64,000 nt of DNA from Fulvia fulva. Its lineage: Eukaryota; Ascomycota; Dothideomycetes; Mycosphaerellales; Mycosphaerellaceae. The notes beneath the pieces were generated by a model, which was not told the DNA's origin, made no database searches, and saw only the letters and a program-made list of their open reading frames with translations. The position numbers and the translations under genes were made by a program. Shown here piece by piece: positions 22,223 to 32,168 of the stretch. Where the stretch lies: NCBI RefSeq assembly GCF_020509005.1, contig NC_063012.1:8928001-8992000 (forward strand), in the 5' to 3' direction. Within the stretch, counting starts at the first letter, position 1; each line of letters opens with the position of its first letter.

Positions 22223-23942
22223 TCATTGATGTGGACTGTGACCTGTGCTTTCGCTCTTAGGCTCCGGAGACTGGCTGGGATCAATCTCCTTCACCTCTGC
22301 TGTGGATGCCGTCTTGTTTCCGCATCCCTTCACGAGTACATGTCGCTGTAAGCTAAGTCAGTCGATGTTACAACATACAATGTCGACAAAAGTACGAACC
22401 TTGAGAGCATCCTTACGCGAGAAGCTCTTGTCGCAGTGACCGCACGGGAATGGCTTTACAGCCAGGTGAATTCTCTTGTGTCGTTTCAAATCGTGATTTC
22501 TGTTGAAGCTCTGGGGGCACTGGTCGCATCGGAAAGGTCTGTCGTTCTGTGCATTTGGCTGCTGAGGGTGTGGTGTCCATATAGTTGGTGCATCTGGGCT
22601 GCGTGTCCACTGTTAAAGCCTTGCATCATGCCGTGTGGCATGCCACCCCCGACCAACGTAAGCTGTCCATTTGGGTTGGCCACATTGGAGAGCACTGGCT
22701 GGTTCATTGGGTAGCTGTATGGCCTGTGTTGGCTGTACTGCTGTGTCGAGTGTGATTGAAGGGGTGGGATGGACCCATGTTGATTCACCGGAGACATCTT
22801 GAGCGGGTTGCTGGTCATTGGACTTTGCTGTACGGGTGAAGGTCCAGAGTATGAGTATCCGTGTTGCGAGGAGGTGGATGATTGTTGTTGTGTGTAGTAG
22901 GTCGGTGTTGGTGGAGGCCGGGCGAATGCATCTTGGGCGCTGACCGGAGAGGCCTGAGTTACAGGAGCTGACACGGGTGTGTGTTGTCCATGGACCCCAG
23001 GATTATAGCCCTGGTGTTGGCTGTAAGATGTTGGAGCAGACATTGGCATTGACTGCGAGTACTGAGGAATCTCGAATGGTGGTGGCGGAAGGCTGTCGCT
23101 GGCAGCAGGCGATCTGGTCCCGCCGACAATGGAATTCAGTGATGGAGAGAACAACGCACGCCCTGAAGGGAATGACACTGGTGTACCGGAGGACTGATAG
23201 CCGTAGGGTGTAGAGCCAGTGGTGGACGGAGGAGGCCACATGCCACCAGTACCGTTTGGTGTATATGCTTGTACTGCGCCGTGGCTCGAGAGGGGTGCGC
23301 TGCTTGAGATGCCCGAGCTTGGACTGATACCGTCGGCCGAGCTGTTGCTTGGAGGTGTCAACAGGTTTCCAACGCTGGTCAGAGTGGTTGATGGTTGGTA
23401 GGCAGGCTTGTGGAAAGGATTCATGGAATGGAACTGCGGTGGGGGTAGTTGGACTGCCGGCAGATCGGGAGCATTTGGTCGGCGGTCGAAGACGGTCGCG
23501 CCACCCATGGGGTTAGAGCCAGGTCCCATTGAAGGAGGGAACGCTACTGCTGCAGCCACGTTTGCGAGTTGACGATCAGAAGCGCCGAATGGCTGATATT
23601 CCGCTGGAGGAGTAGGCAGCGGCTGAATGAAGGACTGCTGATATGAAGCTGCGAAAAATTTATCGCCGCTCCAGGAGTCACCTGGTGGAGAGCGAGTGGA
23701 AGCCACGGAGGGCGGCTGAAGCTGCGGTAGGCGGGTCGAGTGAGTGCTCGAACAAGGAGATGTCTTTGGACGATCAGAGTCGGTTGCTGCGTCGAATGTT
23801 GTAGGATCCGGAGGACTGGATACAACCAGACTTTGTACTCAAGCCAGACACCGGTGTAATGGAATCGAAAGCCTGCGGCTTCAAGGAAGGCTGCTCGAGC
23901 TGGGATAGGAGCGTGCCGATTCGGTCGCTGTGACGCGAGCGT
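22223..23942 (-). CDS. C2H2 zinc-finger transcription factor, frame interrupted
   Basis: A Pro/Ser/Gln-rich protein followed by two C2H2 fingers: FRCDQCPQSFNRNHDLKRH and FPCGHCDKSFSRKDALK, then RHVLVKGCGN after a clean intron (22346-22399, GTTCGT...TTACAG). The stop is at 22223. The fingers lie in a different frame from the long upstream region: around 22566-22568 a GGG (CCC on the coding strand) appears one base short of giving HTPQQPNAQNDRPF. A second frame change, at about 23815-23835, joins an upstream segment (IGTLLSQLEQPSLKPQAFDS) to PPDPTTFDAATDSDRP; a weak alternative intron could also explain that one. The N-terminal exon and ATG are not resolved. The protein must act in the nucleus as a DNA-binding regulator, but targets are unknown and I do not assign a paralogue. 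Confidence 0.72.
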
Positions 23943-26900
23943 CTGCAGGTGTGGCCGAAGACGTCTAGAGGCAGTCAGTGGGACCGTTCGTACGATGCTG
24001 GCGCTACCAGGCCCAGGACGTGGGAGATTGGGCTCACAATGGTATATCGTGCAACCGGAGCGCCTCGTCGCCCACGAACCGGGCAGTCGAGATCTGAGAG
24101 ACCCGGAAGTGTGGTCGTGCAGATCTTGCGTTACACCCTGGTGCACCCTGGTGGTACAAGGGTGGACTGCGACTGGCAGTATTCGGTCTCTTTGTCGAAG
24201 GGGGATGGGCCGAGGATTGCCAGCAACGCGACCCTGGCAAGCGGGCGGACAGTCGATCAGCTGGGGACGGGGTTGTTGCGGCGGGCAGACAATGGTCAAT
24301 GGACGAGGCCGACGACAATGGAGTATTGTGCTGTGGCAGGACCCAGTGAGCAGCTGCAGGACAGACGAGTGGAGTGAGCCACGCGGTGGAACAGCGACGA
24401 AAGAAGATGCCACGAGGTGAGGTCGCGTTCAAGTTCGGCGGACCTTTGATGTGGGAGTGGCGATCCTTTGTTAAGCCTCTTAGGTGCCTGGCGTGCGGAT
24501 GGCGGTCGAGGGCTGGACACGGTCCACGCATCTGGTCTGCGGGCGTTCACGTATATGTACGGAGGGCAGCTAGTAGGGACTCTAAGGAGAGAGAGCGCGC
24601 GCTGGAGCCCTTCCTTAGCGTGGCTGACTGGCCACTAGGGAGCGTGAGCATCGGCGTTGGAGAATCTGGATCTGCCCTGCTGTGCCGGGGTCGATGCTCA
24701 AAGCAGCGGCCACGCCAGACACACGCCAGACTCTGATTAAAGGCCGCTCCCGCTGGGCCACGCGCAGCGATGGGGACAGGGCAGGCGAGGCGTTCTGCCC
24801 ACACGAGCCAGATCAAAGACCACCTGGGCTTGACACCATCGCCAGGGCACTGACTGCGGCCACAGACACCGGGCGGGTGTCCCCCTAATACGATACTGTA
24901 GCTGCGTGCGACGTGTGTCTGTCTGCGCCGCGCGCTGCCTCGTTCTGTCTGCTCTGCTCGCCTAACCGTCGTACATCATTTGTCGACGAGCCTTGCGCTG
25001 TCGCTCGCGACCAATGACTGGTCACTGACCGCACCTTCCAGAATGTGGAAACCCCACTCCCATCGCTGCTCCGATTCAGGAAATGAGGCCTACACGGGCA
25101 TCAAAGCGGCCTCATGCACGCGAGCTGTCTTTGTTCACACCTTCCCGTGCCGCGAGAGAGAGTGAGCGGCTCGCGCAAAACAAAGTGCAGCGCATCCCTG
25201 TCGACGTCCGCCTAGCGATTGGCTTTGCGCCTAGCGCATCGTTTCAAGCAGCCCTTGTCCTTGCCCAAGCGTCCCGAGCTTCTGGTCTCTGCACCTCGAG
25301 CGTGACGAGGGTTTAGCGTGCGGCCGCCACTTCACGCCCACCACCACACTTTCACGCCCCAACTCCACCCGCTGAAGACCACTGTACCCGCCAGGATGCA
25401 TCCTGCGACGACTTGCGTGCTCGCACGATCCAGCCCACCGTGCATGCGACTGAGACAATGGCCTTTTTTGATGAGAGTCCCGTACGCGCACTGTCAGGCC
25501 ACTATCATTTACAGTGCGCGGCGGCAAAGGCTCGGCCCTCGCACACGCGTTCTGCCTACATGTATCAGCAACCGAGGCTGTCGAAACAGTCAGGCAAACC
25601 CATCAGGACGCGCTCCGCTAACGCTTAGCAAGACTCATGACAGAATGCTCATCAACAAGCAGTCGCGGCACCGACTCGTGGCCTGAACCGGACAGCTCTC
25701 TCGTCCTGCGGCTGCCTCATCTCGCGTGCAAAACATCGTGACCACGGCAGCAGTACCAAATCGTGTTACGCATGTTTCTGTTCGGCGAGCAACAAAGCCG
25801 GGCCACACGCTGCACAACAAAGATAGCTCCCTATTCAACCCTCGGATCTCCAACCGGATCGACATAGCTTGAAATTGGGCGCTGCTTGGAGCTCTCTAGT
25901 CGACCTCTGCTTGGGGGCTGCCACGTGCAAGATATGCATCACCAAGCGCTGGCGCAGTGGCTGGTTCTCCCAGATTGGTATACCTTGTGCTGCTAACATC
26001 ATCGTGTGTGGTCTGATCGTCTGCATCATGCTGCTCGATCTTCACAACATCGACTGCACCTGTATCCACGGTGAAACTGGTGGGAGTACATCATTTCCCA
26101 TTACAAAGAAGAACAAGTTTCGCAAGACCTGGCCTGGGCGCACAGGCTTGTTGGGCTGCATCCTGTTCAGCGTTGCCGCAAGCGAGCATTCATCATATAT
26201 TGCATTGATCCCCAGGATACTTTCTGCAGGTATCCCGCTGCGTCCTGAAGATCATGAGCGTCCCATGCGACACGGCGCTAACCGTGCACACATGTCGCGG
26301 AAGTGGCTTCCAGCTCCCGTTCTCGGGACGACTGTATATGTCGCCATGGCTTGCTGCTCCGCTGGTTCTGTTTCACAAGCACTGTCAACGCTGTTGTACT
26401 CCGCTGTCAAACAAGTCCTTGGGAACGATCGGTCACAGCGTGTCCGTCCCAGTGCTCGATTCTCGTGTATCCGCCCAGGCTGGGATTCCACTCTCCCATT
26501 ACCTGAAGGATTCCGTAGCTCACCAACTCAGCAGAAGCGCATCCGTCAGACCAATGGCATCTTCAGATAAGCGAAGCTAGCCAGACGCAGAAACTCTCGC
26601 ACGACTCGGTCCGAGCAGCTAGAGCTCCGTGCAAGTGCTTCTGCTTCAGCGACTTTGTTTTACGCCATACACGCTTGGGCGTCATCTGGCCACGGATCTT
26701 TGGTACGCGCGGAGTGGATCTTGACTGCCAGCAGAAGAATGTTCTCGTCCCAGACGCCGCTGCGGCGGCCATGTGAGCGAGTGGCTTGATCAAAAGTTGG
26801 TACGCAAACATTAGACACCACCGGAGCGCCCGAAACACAAACGTAGACGTGCTGGAATACCACGAATACCTACTTATGGCAAGTGGATTATTGACGAATG

Positions 26901-29305
26901 CAGTTGCATCTGATCGACAGCTATTCCCTTCTAGATTGCACACTGCTCTTTAGCAAAGATCGCTCTCATGTTCACCCCAACATGTGCACTTGTGCACAAT
27001 ACGCGACTCCCACCGTATCGGCTCGACCATGAACTCTTCCCCACAGTCCAGCAGCTCACGCGAAGACCAGGGGTGTAGACTGGTCACTGACTGGCCTAGC
27101 CAGCACAGCCAAACTCAAATGTCCTCGGCGGTCCAGACTTTGGAACGCTGTATCTCAGACGACCAGCACCGACTTCGACCAACGACCAGATTCTATTCTT
27201 CGCAGTAGCTACCGTTACTCTATCATGGCCATACCGTTTCTGTATGACGACGTCATTCACAACGTCTTTCCCAGTCGTTGAAGTTCGACTGTACTGCAAA
27301 GGCAAGGGCTCTGCCTTGGCACAACGCTTTCTACTCTGTGGGTCGTGTCAGCATATTGCAGCAAGTATATCGTTGGGGTCTTCGGCATTGCTCCCCGATC
27401 AGCTGCGCACTCTGCTGTAACACAGACGTGCGCACAATTCACTGGTCACTGATCGAATGCCTTTTCACGAACCAGAATCTGCCCTTACGCATCAAGCTCA
27501 TGGTCACCAAAGACATCGGGACCGCAATGATTACATCAGGCGAGCATTAGTCGCATACTACCGCCAAATCCTAAAACGATCTGACTTGAGTTCTGGTCGG
27601 TTGGCGCTGCGCTAGTATCGTATCACCTGCAGATTGTCTGTCGCGTGGCAGCCTCTTTTTCTCCTCACGTCTCCACCCAAGACTCAACAGGGACAGTCTC
27701 CGAAGTGTTGCTTTTCGCAAAGCTTAAGACCTCACGCTTCGTCTGTTGTTTTACCTCCATGCGTCGGCATCTTGGTCTCGAGCCACGGCTTTCGCCATGG
27801 CGTACCACATTCGCCGGACCGAGCTGCAGAACTTGCCGAAGTGAGGAGATGGTCAAAGATGAGGCTCCGTGACGGCTGTCCCTGACCGTCACCGCCACCG
27901 GATCCTCAGTCATCACGACTTTCTCCAACAGCCAAGCTGGAGAGTCCTTTGCAACGTTACACCCACCGGTCTTTTTGCTGCATTGTGTGAGTGTATGGTC
28001 TCTCCATGCGCCTCTCACAAAGTTAGTACGATCTTGCTCGCCCGCCTGAGAACGTCGATCACGACTGCTGAGGCTGTCCGCCAACATGCATCCGGGTTCT
28101 TCGTGGTCTCGGTGCCGAAATCTAGACCTACTTACTGCACAGTCAAACCTTCTCCGCCAAAGGTCGTCATTCACACTCTGGCTGGACTCGCTAGGCAAGC
28201 ACATACATATGCATGGCCAAGCACGATTGGCCTGACGTCTAGATTTGGCACGCATCGCACTCCGTCGTAGCAAACGCTCAAGAAACCCTCACCACGTCCG
28301 TGACTGGTCCGATGGCACTTGCCTGAGCCACGAACTCTCTGATATGCGAGCGGCAAACGCCATGCTCAAGCTAGAGGCCACCTTCGCCAAAGAGTGCGGA
28401 CTCAAGCACCCATCGAGGCGCGGAGCGTCCGGAAGCCTTGATGTTGGCTTGCAAATGCTCCGCCTAGAAACCCATATCCAAGATGACTACGATGCAGGAT
28501 CTCGGGAGAATCTTCCTCACCACGTTCCGCAGCTTTTCGAGGTCGCTGCTGGTGACTTACAGCATGTACTGAGAGGGAATCCCCGCTGTGAAGGTGAGGC
28601 ATAAAGGAGCAATGTTATTCCGATCGTAGTACACTTGCCAGGCCGACAGAAGCCTACGATGATACTGGCCGAAGTAGAGTGCTTTTCGATGTCCGAGGTG
28701 AACAATGTACCTATTGCTCGCCTAGCTGGGTTCACTCCGAGGTAGCCCTTGCGTTTACCGCTTGGAGTATGGCGACGAGAACGAAGATACATGGTGAATG
28801 CTCGCAACGCTGCGAAGACTGAAGTGAGCAAGTACGATTTACATCGTGTTCATGTAAGGATCGAACCTCCGAGCCATTTACTCGAACCTCGTGAGATGAG
28901 AGCTTGTGATCCACCACATGAACGTTTCGCTCGAGTGATGACTGTGTGCCGCAAAGCATGGGCGACTGGCAAGTTTTCACTCTGTGGTAAGATGAGCATG
29001 GGTTGTTCTGCCCTGCCGGAGCCATGCAGGATAGTGGATGGGTGTGAGGTGCATAGTCGCTGCACTACACACAGCATATGCAGCGGCACACGGCGCATTG
29101 TCAAGAGGAAGTGCCATGTGGCAGCAACAAGTATTTAGGCAGGTGAGGTTGCATCGCAGTGAACATGACGGCTGCTACATTGGTGGCAGGCACTGGTGGT
29201 GAAGATCCCTGGCGCCGCCATGTCGGAAAGTGTGGAGCAGATGTGACGCTGGCAGTTGAGCTTCAAGACCGAACATAAACATCATCACAAGCCACATTCT
29301 CCGCG
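23943..29305. other. Gene-poor region of about 5 kb
   Basis: No frame here has the residue pattern, conserved motif or splice structure of a gene. The longest opening (25869-26570, +) lacks an ATG start and looks random. The left end probably includes the 5' exon(s) and leader of the zinc-finger gene and the right end the CHS5 promoter. Composition is similar to neighbouring spacers, not strongly AT-rich as expected of heavily mutated repeats. Confidence 0.45.
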
Positions 29306-30584
29306 ATGCTCGTCTCTCTCACCGTCGGCAAAGTCGATGCCGGCGTTGCTGTCCTGCTCACGGAGGACAAGCGCCTGGTATGTTCAATCACACATGAACG
29401 GCAGACGCCAGCTGTTGACCCGCCTCCTGTAGATCGAGTTCCCTTCCATCCTCCTACCAGCAGACATTCACTCCGGCAGCATTGTCGACATCAACGTAGC
29501 ACGCAACCAACACGCCGAGCTCATCGCCGACCAGAAGTTCAACTCCCTCCAGACAGACATCTTCGAGACCTTCGGCACCAGATCGCCCTCTCCCCCCGTC
29601 TTGAGATGCAGGAACGCTACGCAGACCAGCGTCGTGCTGGAATGGGATCCTATCGATCTTGCGACCGCTGAGATGCGCAGCTTGAGTCTATACAGGAACG
29701 GCACAAAGGCAGGAAACATTCCACGAGACAAGCTCAGCACCAAGATCAGTGGGCTCGCATTGGACACCGAGTACACCTTTCATCTGGTATTACGCACGAG
29801 CGCCGGGCAGTACTCGTCGGAGAAGCTTACAGTCAAGACGCACAAGATGACGGATCTCAGTGGTATTACCGTGACACCGGGTGTCATGAACAACCAGCTC
29901 AAGGACAGCTTGGCAGAGACCGTCAATCGCATTGGCGCGAAGATCATCGACTCGGTCCGCATTGATACCACACACTTCGTCTGCACTGAAGCTAGGGGTC
30001 AGGCATGGGAGAAGGCTGTAGAGATGAACGTGCCGGTGGTGGTACCCGACTGGATCAAAGGCTGCGAACGAGAGGGCAAGATTGTCGGCGTCAGAGGATA
30101 CTACTTGGATGCAGATCCTAAGCTGAGGCAAATGGGACCCAGCACACATCAGCAGCGAGGAAGTGTGTCGAGTGCGACCGCACCGCCGCATCGCGATAGT
30201 CCGCGGATCGAGCATACTCCACCAACGCCAGAACGTCCGACCCACGGGAACAGAGAGCAGGAAGCACCGACATCCCCAGCGGAGCCGCCAACACCACCTC
30301 CCAAGACAGTCGATCAGCGTCTTGCAGAGGAGTCGACGGAGCAGGACGGGCACTCGTTCGGAGGCAGCACGTTGAACGAGAAGCCAGTGGCTGCAGACGA
30401 TTCGGACGACGAGTCAGACGGAACAGAAACGCTGTCGAGGGATGTAGAAAAAGCGAAGATAGAGGACGATCAGGATGACGAGGATGACGAGGACGATGGG
30501 CCGGCTCCATCGAAAGGCAAGTCTCCAGCAGAACCTACAACTCCTGGCCAGAAGGACGATGAGTTCAGCGAAGTCCAGCTGTAG
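29306..30584 (+). CDS. CHS5: Exomer scaffold protein Chs5
   Basis: Exon 1 (29306-29377) encodes MLVSLTVGKVDAGVAVLLTE; after a 55-bp intron (GTATGT...TGTAG) exon 2 (29433-30584) continues IEFPSILLPADIHSGSIVDI. Total 407 residues. After the N-terminal dimerisation segment come a fibronectin type III domain (PPVLRCRNATQTSVVLEWDP, THKMTDLSGI) and a BRCT domain (NRIGAKIIDSVRIDTTHFVC, VPDWIKGCEREGKIVGVRGY, to about residue 270), then a long acidic, Pro/Ser-rich tail. This is the fixed Chs5 order. Chs5 with its ChAP partners forms the exomer coat that binds Arf1 at the trans-Golgi and exports chitin synthase and a few other cargoes to the surface. No defect is visible. Confidence 0.95.
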
Positions 30585-31392
30585 AGGGGCAATGTCCGTA
30601 GTGGATAGATTGTATACTTACTATTGAGGCGGCAGGGTCGGGTGCCATGCCTACTTTCCCATTCAAGATACGCAACCCAGTGTTGGATGCAAGAGCGGAA
30701 GGTGCCGAGCCATCTGGTAAAGAAGGATCGTCACAAGCGGCGCCGTTCAAGGTGCGTTCGAGCATCGCAATGCCCTTGGAATCAGGTGTCGGTCGAGAAG
30801 ATGGGCAGCCAGATGGTGTCCACGATGTGAAGTTGTAGCCAGGATGCTTTAGCTGTTAGAGCAAGTCACTGCCAGCCGCAGGAGCTATCGAAGGGGCTGT
30901 CGCACACATGCCCGGTCAGACAACTATCGTATCTACCACACTGTTCATGGGCATTCTCGCCGTGTATGATATGGCAGTGCTGGACTCAGGGACATGGAAT
31001 GTCCTGCACGGAACTCCTACTTCGCCGCCATCACTTCCATGGAAAGTGACCTTGTGCTGGTGGTAAATGGAGGCGTTTTGAGACCCTACGGTGTTGGTCA
31101 TTGATCTCTTCTCACCTGGGTCGTACACTGCTCGGCGAGAGTTAATGGTGGTCGAAGCTTAGGGTTGAGGTAGCTTGCATGAACAACTGCTGGGATTCAT
31201 GTCCAACGGTGAGCAGGCGTCTCGTCGACTTGTAGATGTACGAAATGATTGAGCAGCTTGTCGGGATATGTCTGTGATAATGATCCGTCATGTAATGGGA
31301 GTCATATCGCAGGTGTCGGTGCGGAGTGGTTCATGACCGCTGCTCGACCAACGCGAGCTGCATCTTGCATGTCCTCGACCTGGTCTAATTTA

Positions 31393-31428
31393 ACAGGAAG
31401 TACAGGAAGTACAGGAACTACAGGGAGA
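31393..31428. repeat. Nine-bp minisatellite, four units
   Basis: Units read ACAGGAAGT, ACAGGAAGT, ACAGGAACT, ACAGGGAGA. Confidence 0.8.
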
Positions 31429-31640
31429 ACCGGAGTGGAGTTCGGCCACGGGAGAGCACGATACTGCGATTCTACAGTGAGTTCGCCAACCACGAGCGGC
31501 GATATGCACCAGTGGATCCAGAAGAGCAAGATCAGCAAGCGAGCACTGGCGTGTCAGTGTCAGGAACAGCACATGCCAAAAGCGTGGCAGCCACGATACG
31601 ACAGCCCATAGAGTCAATACTTACAAACAACTAATGAGTA

Positions 31641-31673
31641 CCGCCGTATATCATTATCCGCCGTATATCATTA
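31641..31673. repeat. Direct duplication of a 16-bp word
   Basis: CCGCCGTATATCATTA occurs at 31641-31656 and again at 31658-31673, one base apart. Confidence 0.85.
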
Positions 31674-32168
31674 CTCTTCTAGGTGCAACGACCCACTATC
31701 AGAAGGTCCACATGCTGGCGTGAAGTTATGTTCCAGTCCTGCATTAACAGGAACCACCCGGAGGCGGGCATACAGCCACCGTGAGCCAAGACGAGATAGT
31801 ACGTAGCACTCTGGGAAATTCCGTAGTAAGGCGTTGAATCATGTACATACAGTCAAGAGTGCCTCCCTGCCCTCTTTTATTCTTTGCGTCGTTTCTCATC
31901 GTGCTTCATTACCTCCCCATCCAGTCCCTATTCCAGTCATGCCGGCCACCTTATGAATTGCATACACAGGTACTCCAAAGCGCCATACTCGCTAAACGCT
32001 GGACGTCAAATTCCATCTACAAGACAGCAGCGGTCAGTGTTCGTGGCAAATAAACAGATTATATCCGAAAACAGCAGACTGCCGAGACCGTTCATTCATG
32101 ATACCACACAGTAGCCGGGTAGTGCCAACGACCTTGGATGCCCAGAAACTCCGCTGTCGCCGGTCTAT

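Larger units (their letters stand above)
30585..32168. other. Convergent intergenic region with short tandem repeats
   Basis: Lies between the CHS5 stop and the Zn2Cys6 gene stop. It contains a 9-bp minisatellite (31393-31428) and a 17-bp-period duplication (31641-31673). No gene was recognised. Confidence 0.5.

Noticed and set aside
23544..24413. 289-codon minus-strand frame across the 5' end of the zinc-finger gene
   Set aside because: It overlaps the better-supported factor in another frame, lacks an ATG at its start and is Pro/Arg-rich in a way typical of GC-rich shadows.
25869..26570. 233-codon open frame in the gene desert
   Set aside because: It has no ATG at its start, no recognisable motif, mixed composition and overlapping openings in other frames.
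27665..28273. 202-codon minus-strand frame in the gene desert
   Set aside because: It has no ATG at its start, Arg/Ser-rich random-looking content and no splice partners.
28848..28923. tRNA-like element: 7-bp inverted ends exactly 76 nt apart and a GGTTCGATCC box on the minus strand
   Set aside because: The T-arm and D-arm do not pair, there is no A-box match, and no sensible anticodon arm forms. It is most likely coincidence or a very decayed relic.
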